Part shown: piece after piece, positions 7,964 to 16,291 of the stretch
How positions within the stretch are numbered: position 1 is the stretch's first letter
Layout: each line of letters begins with the position of its first letter
Translations under genes and position numbers: made by a program
Notes under the pieces: generated by a model
Database searches by the model: none
Seen by the model: the letters and a program-made list of their open reading frames with translations, nothing else
Told to the model about the DNA's origin: nothing
From: Christensenella sp. UBA7703
GTDB taxonomy: Bacteria > Bacillota > Clostridia > Christensenellales > CAG-138
Length of the DNA: 64,000 nucleotides
Assembly (NCBI GenBank): GCA_002482505.1
Contig: DLGD01000016.1
Location: 1-64,000, forward strand
Direction of reading: 5' to 3'

Positions 7964-9052
7964 CTATGCGCGCAGCTTTGCAAACACCAGCCGCCCGGCC
8001 GAGGTTTGCAGCGCACTTGTGACCACGATATCCAGCGTCTCGCCGATGTGTTTTCGCGCGTTTTCTACGATGACCATCGTACCATCCGGCAAATATCCAA
8101 CGCCCTGCCCCGCCTCCTTACCTTCTTTTACGATAGCGAGCGGCAACTCTTCGCCCGGCAAGAGAACCGAGCGCACGGCGTTTGCAAGATCATTGATGTT
8201 TAAGACAGGCATGTTCTGCACCGCGGCAACCTTGTTGAGGTTGTAATCGTTGGTCACGAGGATGCCGCCCAGGTCGGTTGCAAGGCGAAGGAGCTTGAGG
8301 TCAACCTCGTCAACTTCATCATAGTCCTTTTCCTCGACGGCGACACGCTGATCGAGCTCTCGTTGCATCGAGTGGAGAATATCCAGCCCTCTGCGCCCGC
8401 GGGAGCGTTTCATCGCATCCGAGCTGTCCGCAATGTGCCGCAGTTCCTTGAGCACGAACGCGGGCACGATGATCTTGCCTTCCAAAAACCCGGTTTTGCA
8501 GATGTCATAGATGCGCCCGTCGATGATGACACTGGTGTCAAGCACCTTTGGCCTCGCGCTTCCTGCGGCAATGCCTTTTGCAAGGTGCCCACGCCGCGCA
8601 TAGCCATCCATCAGTTCCGCGCGGCGGGTTATGCCGATGTGCCCGCCATAGTACCCACAGATGAGAAAGAGCAGCAGCGTGATGATCTCCGGCAGAACCG
8701 GAACATCGATGGTACGCATAATCAGGCTCAGTAGGAATGCAAAAAGCATACCGATCATAATGCCAATCACGCCGAAGAGAATATCCAGCGCGGGCATTTC
8801 GGTCAACCTACGTTCGAGCTTTTGGAAAAATCCGTGAATGCCATCTATGATCTTTGGAGATAAAATAAAAAAGATGATTCCGAATGAAACACCAACGATC
8901 ACATAGAGGGCAGCCATCACGGCGGGTATGGTGGTATAGCGCAGCACGTAGTCGTATCCGGGGCATTTGAACGAATAAAGCACCCAAGCGACGATTCCGC
9001 AGCCGATGCCAATACCGACCAGCGCAATTAGAATCCTAAGTACCTTCCGCAT
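7964..9052 (-). CDS. YacL-like PIN/TRAM domain membrane protein
   Basis: A membrane-anchored putative nuclease. Four membrane segments lie in the first 150 residues (around 5-28, 42-68, 90-118 and 120-140). The PIN domain follows at about 167-295 with acidic residues in LDTSVIIDGRI, EVDLKLLRLA and LVTNDYN. A TRAM domain ends the protein (about 300-360: GQGVGYLPDGTMVIVENARKHIG). This is the domain order of B. subtilis YacL. It lies 27 nt downstream of carD and is probably co-transcribed with it, as in other Bacillota. Its RNA target is not known. Confidence 0.85.
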   Translation of the reverse strand: MRKVLRILIALVGIGIGCGIVAWVLYSFKCPGYDYVLRYTTIPAVMAALYVIVGVSFGIIFFILSPKIIDGIHGFFQKLERRLTEMPALDILFGVIGIMIGMLFAFLLSLIMRTIDVPVLPEIITLLLFLICGYYGGHIGITRRAELMDGYARRGHLAKGIAAGSARPKVLDTSVIIDGRIYDICKTGFLEGKIIVPAFVLKELRHIADSSDAMKRSRGRRGLDILHSMQRELDQRVAVEEKDYDEVDEVDLKLLRLATDLGGILVTNDYNLNKVAAVQNMPVLNINDLANAVRSVLLPGEELPLAIVKEGKEAGQGVGYLPDGTMVIVENARKHIGETLDIVVTSALQTSAGRLVFAKLRA

Positions 9053-9079
9053 GCAGTGATTGGCGTTTTCCCGTTTGGT

Positions 9080-9556
9080 TTAGCCCCCAACCAGGGGAAG
9101 GAATTCGCTTTCCTCCTTTCCGCACGACGCGGCAAGCTCCGCGATGAGCACTTGCCTTGCCGTTAAATACATCTTCCGCTCTCCGGCGGAGAGGCCTTTT
9201 TCGCGGTCGCGGTGGATAAGGCACTTGACCACGTCCGCCACGCCGTAGATGTCGCCTACACGGAGTTTGTTGAGATTGTCGCGGTAGCGCTGGTTCCAGT
9301 TCTCGCTTTCATCCGCGCAGCCATCCTCCGTAAGAAAATCGATAATCTTGCGGCAGTCGTCCGGGCATACGAGTTTCCTGAGCCCAACGGTTTCCGCCGA
9401 AGCGACCGGAACCATCGCCGTCATTTTGCCCATGACAAACCGAAGCACATAATACTGCGCCGACTCACCGAGAACGGTTTGTTCCTGCACAGATTCAATT
9501 TCCCCAACGCCATGCATGGGGTAACAGACCATATCGCCTATTTCAAACACCGGCAA
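9080..9556 (-). CDS. carD: CarD/CdnL family transcription regulator
   Basis: An RNA polymerase-binding protein that stabilises open complexes, notably at rRNA promoters in other bacteria. The N-terminal RNAP-interaction domain begins MPVFEIGDMVCYPMHGVGEIE, and the helical C-terminal domain (about 75-158) includes the conserved WNQRYRDN tryptophan and KGLSAGERKMYLTARQVLIAELA. At 158 residues it is the normal length. Two tandem promoters lie upstream, and yacL follows in the same direction. Confidence 0.9.
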   Translation of the reverse strand: MPVFEIGDMVCYPMHGVGEIESVQEQTVLGESAQYYVLRFVMGKMTAMVPVASAETVGLRKLVCPDDCRKIIDFLTEDGCADESENWNQRYRDNLNKLRVGDIYGVADVVKCLIHRDREKGLSAGERKMYLTARQVLIAELAASCGKEESEFLPLVGG

Positions 9557-9594
9557 CGCTCCTTTCGCAAAAATTGTTACTTCATATGTGTTAT

Positions 9595-9624
9595 ACTATA
9601 TCATCTGTCGTTCATAAATGTCAA
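9595..9624 (-). promoter_or_regulatory. Proximal carD promoter
   Basis: The minus strand reads TTGACA (9624-9619), an 18-nt spacer and TATAGT (9600-9595). The predicted start is near 9588, about 30 nt before the carD ATG. Confidence 0.7.
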
Positions 9625-9635
9625 CAAAATCTCGT

Positions 9636-9664
9636 ATAATATCATACCGTAACGGCTGTGTCAA
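9636..9664 (-). promoter_or_regulatory. Distal carD promoter
   Basis: The minus strand reads TTGACA (9664-9659), 17 nt and TATTAT (9641-9636). It is 40 bp upstream of the proximal promoter; the spacing implies RNA polymerase cannot occupy both freely. Confidence 0.7.
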
Positions 9665-9775
9665 CAAAAAATTTAGCGCGATTCAAACGTTTTTTCCTCG
9701 ACAGCCGCTTTGTTTTTATTTCGTTTGAAAAGAAACGCTTATTAAACGAACAAAGTGCCATACTATAACAACGGA

Positions 9776-9798
9776 CGAAGGCTGCAAAACAGCCTTCG
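9776..9798 (-). terminator. Hairpin after prs
   Basis: A perfect 9-bp stem (CGAAGGCTG 9776-9784 with CAGCCTTCG 9790-9798) lies just downstream of the prs stop on the minus strand. The following bases (TCCGTTGTTATAG) are only moderately T-rich, so termination may be incomplete. Confidence 0.55.
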
Positions 9799-9825
9799 CC
9801 CTGCGTTTATTTGTTGATAACGTGC

Positions 9826-10839
9826 TTAGATCAACGTCTGTTGCTCAGCAAAGCTCATGTCGAGCAGGCGTTTACTCACGCGCTGTTCAAACATCGTGCT
9901 CATCGGCGCGCGATCATGGATAATCTTCACTGCCTGGGCAAACATCGGCGCTGCGGAGATGAAGCGAATCTTGCTGGAAAGGCTCGCAGCCGGGCATTCG
10001 AGCGTGTCTGTGGAGACGAGGAATTCAATCGGACTGGCGTCGATCTTCTTGATGCCCTCTTCGTTGAGCACATTGTGCGAAAGCGCGGCGTAGACCTTCT
10101 TTGCGCCTTTGTCGGTGAGTGCGTAACTCACGTCCACGAGCGTACCGCCGGAGATGGAAAAGTCGTCGATAACGAGACAGTTCTTGTCTTTCACGTCGCC
10201 GATGATCTCAAGCACCTTCGCGTTTTCATCGTGACCGACGCGCATCTTGTCTCCAATGGCAACCGGACAGTTCAGCTCGGTCGCGAACTCTCGCGCGCGC
10301 TTTGCAGAGCCTGCGTCGGGAGAAACCACTACGAGGTCTTCGTTGACGATCCCCTGCCTGCGAATGTACTCGCATAGCAATTCTTTTGCGTAAAGATGGT
10401 CGACAGGCTTTTTGAAGAAGCCCTGCACTTGCGGTGCGTGTAGATCCATCGTGATGATGCGGTCAACGCCCGCAACCTCGATGCAGTCCGCGCAAACACG
10501 GGCGCGGATGGAAACGCGTGGTTCGTCTTTCTTGTCGCCTTTTGCGTAGGAAAAATACGGAATGATGGCTGTAACAGAGTTTGCGCTGGCGCGCTTGAAT
10601 GCATCAATCCAGAATAACAGTTCTACAAACTCGTCGTTTGGCTGGCGGCCGATGGGTTGAACGATATAAACGTCCTTATCGCGGATGGATTCGTTGACCC
10701 GTACAAAGATATTCCCTTCACTGAATTTGATGGTCTCCGCGTCACCGAGCTGTGTTCCAAGATAGGCGCACATCTTCTTGGCGAAAGGTTTGCCCGTGCT
10801 TCCGGCAAATATCTTGATAATTCCCGAACCCGTGTACAT
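9826..10839 (-). CDS. prs: Ribose-phosphate pyrophosphokinase (PRPP synthase), divergent
   Basis: Makes PRPP from ribose 5-phosphate and ATP for purine, pyrimidine, His, Trp and NAD synthesis. The 337-residue protein has the family's MDLHAPQVQGFF and SPDAGSAKRAREFA segments and a flexible loop (KGDKKDEPRVSIRARV). The PRPP-binding loop reads LVIDDFSISGGTL, where classical enzymes have DD-x-x-D-T-x-GT; the third acidic residue and the threonine are replaced by serines. FVRVNESIRDKDVYIVQ also differs from the usual NVRGxDVF. It is probably functional but belongs to a divergent subgroup. It has its own promoter, TTGAGA-17-TATAAT. Confidence 0.88.
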   Translation of the reverse strand: MYTGSGIIKIFAGSTGKPFAKKMCAYLGTQLGDAETIKFSEGNIFVRVNESIRDKDVYIVQPIGRQPNDEFVELLFWIDAFKRASANSVTAIIPYFSYAKGDKKDEPRVSIRARVCADCIEVAGVDRIITMDLHAPQVQGFFKKPVDHLYAKELLCEYIRRQGIVNEDLVVVSPDAGSAKRAREFATELNCPVAIGDKMRVGHDENAKVLEIIGDVKDKNCLVIDDFSISGGTLVDVSYALTDKGAKKVYAALSHNVLNEEGIKKIDASPIEFLVSTDTLECPAASLSSKIRFISAAPMFAQAVKIIHDRAPMSTMFEQRVSKRLLDMSFAEQQTLI

Positions 10840-10898
10840 GTGTTTCTCCTCTTTCCCTAAAGCGTAATGTTCCGTCTCCCATGCGTGTCTGCAACCAC

Positions 10899-10927
10899 AT
10901 TATAGCAGAGGGCACGCAGGTTCTCAA
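10899..10927 (-). promoter_or_regulatory. Promoter of prs
   Basis: The minus strand reads TTGAGA (10927-10922), 17 nt and TATAAT (10904-10899). This leaves a roughly 50-nt leader before the prs ATG, with GGAG eight nt from the start. Confidence 0.75.
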
Positions 10928-11034
10928 CACAATATAGCCGGTTGAGCAGATTTTCTCCTCTCCGCTCCCCCGGTGTTCCCTTTCAAAGCAGCTCTTGCCT
11001 GGAATATCTGTCTATTCTATGGAGATTTATGCGT

Positions 11035-11889
11035 TTATTTCTGCGGTCTCGACTCAAAAAATGCGCGCGTTTCGCGCAGAAGCGCGTTGTTGCGCCATGT
11101 CTGCCCCGGCACAACCTCAGGTCGGTGATCGCCATGATAATCGCTCCCGCAGGTGATGATGAGCCCCATCTGCCGCGCAATGCTTGTGATCACCACACTA
11201 TCCCCGTCGCTCAGCGAAGGGTGATACCCCTCCATGCCCATCAGCCCCAGCTCTTTGAGCATCGGGGCGATCTTGTGCGGGTCTGCGTGCCCGTTCATCG
11301 GGTGCGCCCAAACCGGAACCCCGCCCGCGCCAACGATGAGCCGGATGATTTCCTCCGGTGAGAAACGCTCTACCGTATAGAACCCCGGGCAGCCCTTGCG
11401 CAGATATTTTGCGAAGGCTTCCTTCGTGTTTGCGGCATATCCGCCTTTGACGAGCGCAATGGCAATGTTCAGCCGCGTCGCCGCGCCGATTTCGCCGCCG
11501 AGATGCGCCTGTATGTCGCAGCCGATGGCGTGAAGCCGTTTTACGATCTCCCTGTTTCGTTCGCCGCGCCGTGTCAACGCGATGCTAAGCGCGTGCTTCA
11601 TTCGCGGCTCTTCTGTGTCGAAGTCCAGCCCGAGAATATGCATCTCGTGCGGCCATTCTGCGTCCATCTCAATCGACGGCAGAAAGCGAATGCCGAGAGT
11701 TGCCGCTTCCGCGCGCGCCTCCGGTACGCCAAGCACATTGTCGTGATCCGTCAGCGCGAGCATGGTGATCCCGCGTTCCGATGCCGTGCGCACCACCTGC
11801 GCCGGCGTGTCAGAGCCGTCCGAACAGTTGCTGTGCAGGTGCAGGTCAAAGGGTTCCTGTTTGGTTGTGTGTTCCTGTATTTGGGTCAT
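11035..11889 (-). CDS. PHP domain metallo-phosphoesterase
   Basis: A 284-residue PHP-superfamily hydrolase. Metal ligands are visible in DLHLHSNCSDGSDTP (residues 15-29), LTDHDNVLGV, EMDAEWP, VWAHPMNG and CGSDYHGDHRP near the C-terminus. The layout matches the YciV/RNase AM (TrpH) group, which acts on 3',5'-bisphosphonucleotides or the 5' ends of RNA; the substrate here is not proven. The ATG follows GGAG by 5 nt. It lies downstream of ftsH, separated by a hairpin. Confidence 0.85.
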   Translation of the reverse strand: MTQIQEHTTKQEPFDLHLHSNCSDGSDTPAQVVRTASERGITMLALTDHDNVLGVPEARAEAATLGIRFLPSIEMDAEWPHEMHILGLDFDTEEPRMKHALSIALTRRGERNREIVKRLHAIGCDIQAHLGGEIGAATRLNIAIALVKGGYAANTKEAFAKYLRKGCPGFYTVERFSPEEIIRLIVGAGGVPVWAHPMNGHADPHKIAPMLKELGLMGMEGYHPSLSDGDSVVITSIARQMGLIITCGSDYHGDHRPEVVPGQTWRNNALLRETRAFFESRPQK

Positions 11890-11917
11890 CTATGCTCCGT
11901 GTTTCTACCGTTCATAA

Positions 11918-11944
11918 AGACAGGGCGGACATGCCGCCCCGTCT
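11918..11944 (-). terminator. Terminator-like hairpin between ftsH and the PHP gene
   Basis: An 11-bp stem with one mismatch (11918-11928 with 11934-11944) and a five-base loop lies after ftsH. The minus-strand tail is TTTAT, so it is a weak terminator and may attenuate read-through into the PHP gene. Confidence 0.5.
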
Positions 11945-11996
11945 CGGGTTTGCAAACGTCGTTTGTCGGGTATCTGATTCTCTTTTTCCTGTCTTC

Positions 11997-13997
11997 TTAG
12001 ACCGGTACGCCCTGCACCTCCGCGTTCAGGGGTTCCGCCGGGGTTGCCTCCGGCTTCTTCCGCTTGCGCTTTGGTGTTGCTTTTTTGAGAATCTCCGCCG
12101 GGCTTGTGCCGTTGAACACAGCCATGAACTCTTCGCCCGTCACACGTTCGTATTCAATCAACATCTCGGAGACGCGATCCAGCGCCTCCATGTTTTCGCT
12201 GATGATGCTGCTCGCGCGTGCAAATTGGGTTTCGAGTATGACACGCACCTCGGAATCCACCGTTGCAGCAAGCGATTCGGAATAGTTACGCTGGTGTCCC
12301 CAGTCTTTGGCAATGAACACCTCTTCCTGTCCGCCGAGGAACATCGGGCCCACAGAGTCGCTCATGCCGTACTCCGTGACCATCTTCTTTGCGACATCGC
12401 TGGAGCGCTGGAGGTCGTTATACGCGCCTGTGGAAACATCGTTGAACTTGAGCTTTTCTGCAACTCTGCCGCCCATCATCATCGCGATGTTATCCAGCAA
12501 CTTATTCTTGGTCACATGCATCATGTCTTCTTTCGGCAGGGACATCGTATAGCCTGCTGCCATGCCGCGCGGCACGATGGAGACTTCATGCACCGGGTCG
12601 CATCCTGCGAGTTTCATCGCAACGATGGCGTGCCCGGCTTCGTGATAGGCTGTGATGCGCTTGTCCGCCTCGGTGATCACACGGCTGCGCTTCTCCGGCC
12701 CCATCTGCACGCGGGTAATCGCTTCTTCCAGCTCCGTCATGCCGATGGCTTTCAGATCGGCGCGTGCGGCGAGAATCGCCGCCTCGTTGAGTACGTTTTC
12801 CAAGTCTGCGCCCGTAAATCCCGGTGTGCGCTTGGCAAGCGTCGCGAGCGATACATCTTTACCGAGCGGCTTGTTGCGCGCGTGTACTTTTAAAATTTCC
12901 TCGCGGCCTTTCACGTCCGGATAGCTGACCGTAATCTGGCGGTCAAAACGGCCGGGACGCAACAGCGCGGGGTCGAGGATGTCCGGACGGTTGGTCGCAG
13001 CGATGACGATAATTCCTTCGTTCGGTGCAAAGCCATCCATCTCGACAAGGAGCTGGTTGAGCGTTTGTTCGCGCTCGTCGTGTCCGCCGCCCATGCCGGC
13101 TCCGCGGTGGCGTCCAACCGCGTCAATTTCATCAATGAAGACGACGGCGGGTGTCGCGCGCTTGGCAGTCTGGAACAGATCACGCACGCGGGAAGCGCCA
13201 ACGCCAACAAACATCTCAACAAAGTCCGAACCGGAAATTGAGAAGAACGGAACCTTCGCTTCGCCAGCAACGGCTTTTGCAAGCAGCGTCTTGCCGGTAC
13301 CTGGAGGGCCCACGAGCAGAACGCCCTTGGGAATCCGCGCACCGATGGCATTGAAACGTTGGGGAGCGCGCATAAAATCGACGATCTCCTTGAGTTCCTC
13401 TTTTTCCTCGTCCGCTCCCGCAACATCGGCAAAGGTGACGTTCATCTTGTCGCCAATGGTCATCCGCGCGCGGGATTTGCCGAAGTTTTGCATCTGTTTG
13501 CCGCCACCCTGCGCCCGCATCATAAAGAAATAGAACGCGACGATTGCGCCAATAAACAAGAGACTCGGCAGCAACAGTGTCCAAATCGATTCTTCCGTGA
13601 CAACGGATTCATAGGCAAAGCCGTAGTCCGCACTGGAAATCTCGGAGACACTGCCAAATTGATCCGACTTTGCGGAATAGACGATCGCCGCCATATCCGC
13701 GCGGAAGGTCTCCTCGCTCGGAAGCACTACGAGGAATTCCGCCCTCTTGGGCAGGTCTTTCATCTCAAACTTGCTGTCCGCATACAGACCGTAGACCTTT
13801 CGGCCGTCGACCAGAATTGCCTTAATCGTTTTCTGCGTTGTGTCTGCGTTCTCAGTGTTGCGTACCAGCTGTAAAAACTTCGAGTTATAGTCCAGCTCGT
13901 CCGGCTTTGCTTGTCCGGGGTTCATGCCGGTAATCATATAAATGATGGCCACAAACAGCCCAACCCAGATCAACGCGGTGATGACTTTTCTATTCAA
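11997..13997 (-). CDS. ftsH: ATP-dependent zinc metalloprotease FtsH
   Basis: A membrane AAA+ protease that degrades misfolded and regulatory proteins. A TTG start at 13997 is chosen because GGAGGAAAG lies 8 nt upstream and the protein then begins with the typical NRKVITALIWVGL; an ATG at 14012 has no ribosome site. Membrane segments lie at about 4-24 and 124-147. AAA motifs are GPPGTGKT, VFIDEIDAVGRHRG and the SRH DPALLRPGRFDR; the zinc site is HEAGH with a later aspartate. The C-terminus is a Lys/Arg-rich then acidic tail (666 aa). A hairpin (14020-14040) lies just upstream of the ribosome site. Order tilS-hpt-ftsH is conserved in Bacillota. Confidence 0.96.
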   Translation of the reverse strand: MNRKVITALIWVGLFVAIIYMITGMNPGQAKPDELDYNSKFLQLVRNTENADTTQKTIKAILVDGRKVYGLYADSKFEMKDLPKRAEFLVVLPSEETFRADMAAIVYSAKSDQFGSVSEISSADYGFAYESVVTEESIWTLLLPSLLFIGAIVAFYFFMMRAQGGGKQMQNFGKSRARMTIGDKMNVTFADVAGADEEKEELKEIVDFMRAPQRFNAIGARIPKGVLLVGPPGTGKTLLAKAVAGEAKVPFFSISGSDFVEMFVGVGASRVRDLFQTAKRATPAVVFIDEIDAVGRHRGAGMGGGHDEREQTLNQLLVEMDGFAPNEGIIVIAATNRPDILDPALLRPGRFDRQITVSYPDVKGREEILKVHARNKPLGKDVSLATLAKRTPGFTGADLENVLNEAAILAARADLKAIGMTELEEAITRVQMGPEKRSRVITEADKRITAYHEAGHAIVAMKLAGCDPVHEVSIVPRGMAAGYTMSLPKEDMMHVTKNKLLDNIAMMMGGRVAEKLKFNDVSTGAYNDLQRSSDVAKKMVTEYGMSDSVGPMFLGGQEEVFIAKDWGHQRNYSESLAATVDSEVRVILETQFARASSIISENMEALDRVSEMLIEYERVTGEEFMAVFNGTSPAEILKKATPKRKRKKPEATPAEPLNAEVQGVPV

Positions 13998-14133
13998 GTA
14001 ACTTTCCTCCATCTGCGAACGGCGAAAAAATTGTTCGCCGCTGCGCCATTCGCCCGGCAACTTCTGCCGCGCGATCGGCAACCTCAAGTCAAAATTCGCA
14101 AGAGGTACCTTTTATCTTCTAATCCGTATCTTC

Positions 14134-14700
14134 TTATTCTTCTCCGCTATAGACGGAGGGTTTGAGCACGCCGACATACGGCAGGTTGCGTAAGAATCCA
14201 TCATAGTCCAGCCCGTAGCCAACCACGAATTCGTTCGGGATTACAAATCCGCGATAGTCCGGAGTCAGGTCGCATTCGCGACGTGAGGGCTTGTCCAGCA
14301 AACAGCAGATCTTCACCGAAGCGGGGTTGCGGCTTGCAAGCAGCGTCAGCAGATGTGAAAGCGTCAGCCCGCTGTCCATAATGTCTTCGGCGATGATGAC
14401 GTGCTTTCCGGTAATCGAGGTGTCGATATCCTTCGTGATGCGAACGATCCCGCTGGTTCTGCGCTCATTGCCATAGCTGGAGATGCCCATGAACTCCATC
14501 TGAAGATTCAAATCCATCGCACGCGCAAGGTCTGCAAAAAACATGACAGCGCCCTTGAGGATACAGACGAGCACGATATCGCCTTCCACATTCGCGTAAT
14601 CTCTGCGCAATTCCGCGCCGAGTTCCGCAATGCGCTCTTTAATCTGCTCCTCAGAAACAAGCACCTTTGCAATGTCGTCGTGATTGATGAGCCCTTTCAA
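14134..14700 (-). CDS. hpt: Hypoxanthine phosphoribosyltransferase
   Basis: Salvages hypoxanthine and guanine to IMP and GMP using PRPP. The PRPP-binding motif reads VIIAEDIMDSGLTL (about residues 98-111). The flexible-loop signature is SSYGNERRTSG, and the base-binding end is VIPNEFVVGYGLDYDGFLRNLPYVGVL. The 188 residues match the family. Its ATG overlaps the tilS stop by 4 nt, giving coupled translation, and ftsH follows after a gap of about 136 nt. It uses the product of the nearby prs gene. Confidence 0.95.
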   Translation of the reverse strand: MKGLINHDDIAKVLVSEEQIKERIAELGAELRRDYANVEGDIVLVCILKGAVMFFADLARAMDLNLQMEFMGISSYGNERRTSGIVRITKDIDTSITGKHVIIAEDIMDSGLTLSHLLTLLASRNPASVKICCLLDKPSRRECDLTPDYRGFVIPNEFVVGYGLDYDGFLRNLPYVGVLKPSVYSGEE

Positions 14701-16052
14701 TCCATTGTCCCCCTGTTACATATAATATGGAGAATCTTCTGCGTGCCCGGCGTGACCTTCGCGTGTTCCGAGATGGTCAGTCCGCAGGCAAAGTAAACCT
14801 GATTCCCCGAACAAAGCAGCGGAATATCCCGCCGTTCTTTCGCAATCTTTTTATCGGTCAGCACATCGCCAAGCTTCTTTTCGCCCGGTGCACCAAGCGG
14901 GTAAAAGCGGTCTTTGTCCCGTCGGGAGCGAACGACCAGATCGCCGGGCAGCTTTTCCAGATCGAGAAATGCCTCAAAACCATCCTTTGGTAGATGCCAT
15001 GCATCCGTGCGCTCGCTGTGCCATGTGCCGCGCGGGGTGACTGTTTCGACGCCAATGACGAATGGCACCTCAAAATCCAACGTTTCGGGATAGATCCCGA
15101 CAAACAGCGCTTGTGAATCGACCCATGCGGAATATCCGCCCGCTAACTCAATCGCCGTTCCCGTCTGCGCATTTGCCAGCGCGAGCACGCGGCGGATGTC
15201 CGCTTCCGAAACCGCACCGATCAAATGGAACAGCCGCTTTCTCACAATGCGCGAGGCAATCGGCCTTGGTAATTCAGAAAGCTGCTTTCGATTCAGCCCG
15301 TCGCCAAGCAAAATCTCTTTCTCCGCTTCATCCGCCAATTGACCGAGCAGCGCTTCGTCCTGATTGAGCAACTCCGCTGTCTTGCAGAGCGTCTGCGCGA
15401 TCGCGGGGTTTATTGTGCGCAGCATTGGCATCAGCTCGTTTCGGATGCGGTTTCGCGTTGCCGTATTCTCCGCGTTGCTCTCGTCTTCGCAATGCGCCTC
15501 GCCCTGTTCGGCAAGAAACGCGAGGATCTCGTCGCGGCTGACGCATAACATCGGGCGAATGATAGAACCGTTTTTCGGTTTCATGCCGCCTAGGCCAGTC
15601 GTTCCGCTGCCGCGGATGAGGTTTAAGAGCAGCGTCTCTGCCTGATCGTCCCGGTGGTGAGCCGTAGCGATCACACTGGCTCCAAAGCTGATTCTTGCGC
15701 GGCGAAGAAAGTCATAACGTACCTCGCGTGCCGCCTGTTCGAGCGACTGCCCGTGTTCTCTGGCATATGCCGGAACATCAGCGATCTCTGTCGCCAGAGG
15801 AATCGAAAGCCGCTCGCAAAGCGCTTCGCAAAAACGTTGGTCGCGCAGGGCAGATTCACCCCGGATGCCGTGGTTCAGGTGCGCGGCGAACAATCCGCGA
15901 ATCTTGCCCTCAATGAACAGTTTGTGCATCGAAAGCAGGAGCGCGGTGGAATCCGCCCCGCCGGATAGCGCAACAAGCACAAAATCCGTTGGGTTACATT
16001 CACAGGCGGCGAGTTCGTTTTCACCGATCAGCCGCCGTTGCCCATGAGTCAC
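14697..16052 (-). CDS. tilS: tRNA(Ile)-lysidine synthetase
   Basis: Converts C34 of the CAU-anticodon tRNA-Ile to lysidine so it reads AUA. The PP-loop motif VALSGGADSTALL and the HHRDDQAETLLLNLIRGSG segment mark the N-terminal ATP-PPase domain. Substrate-binding and C-terminal TilS domains follow (RFYPLGAPGEKKLGDVLTDKKI). The GTG at 16052 is chosen because GGAG lies 9 nt upstream and the extension above it lacks family similarity, giving 451 residues. The promoter TTGTCA-17-TAGAAT lies 25 nt upstream. Confidence 0.93.
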   Translation of the reverse strand: MTHGQRRLIGENELAACECNPTDFVLVALSGGADSTALLLSMHKLFIEGKIRGLFAAHLNHGIRGESALRDQRFCEALCERLSIPLATEIADVPAYAREHGQSLEQAAREVRYDFLRRARISFGASVIATAHHRDDQAETLLLNLIRGSGTTGLGGMKPKNGSIIRPMLCVSRDEILAFLAEQGEAHCEDESNAENTATRNRIRNELMPMLRTINPAIAQTLCKTAELLNQDEALLGQLADEAEKEILLGDGLNRKQLSELPRPIASRIVRKRLFHLIGAVSEADIRRVLALANAQTGTAIELAGGYSAWVDSQALFVGIYPETLDFEVPFVIGVETVTPRGTWHSERTDAWHLPKDGFEAFLDLEKLPGDLVVRSRRDKDRFYPLGAPGEKKLGDVLTDKKIAKERRDIPLLCSGNQVYFACGLTISEHAKVTPGTQKILHIICNRGTMD

Positions 16053-16083
16053 CGCATAGATCTCCAGAATGAAATATAGTGCT

Positions 16084-16112
16084 ATTCTACCCGCATCAAA
16101 TTCGTTTGACAA
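16084..16112 (-). promoter_or_regulatory. Promoter of tilS-hpt-ftsH
   Basis: The minus strand reads TTGTCA (16112-16107), 17 nt and TAGAAT (16089-16084). It diverges from the radC promoter; the region between them (16113-16235) shows no other recognisable element. Confidence 0.7.
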
Positions 16113-16235
16113 GGGTTGCGGCGAAAATACCGCCACATGTCGCAAACAATTCACGTTGCGTTGTTTTTCATGCTGTTTTTTTGCTTGTTAGAAGCATAAA
16201 GGGTTCCCTTTGGTTCAATTGCAACGCAGCAGGTT

Positions 16236-16264
16236 TTGACACCCGGTTGGGAATCCACTATACT
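16236..16264 (+). promoter_or_regulatory. Promoter of radC
   Basis: TTGACA (16236-16241), 17 nt and TATACT (16259-16264). The leader is about 20 nt with GGGAGG at 16280-16285 before the ATG. Confidence 0.8.
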
Positions 16265-16291
16265 GATAAAGCAATTATCGGGAGGCGAACT

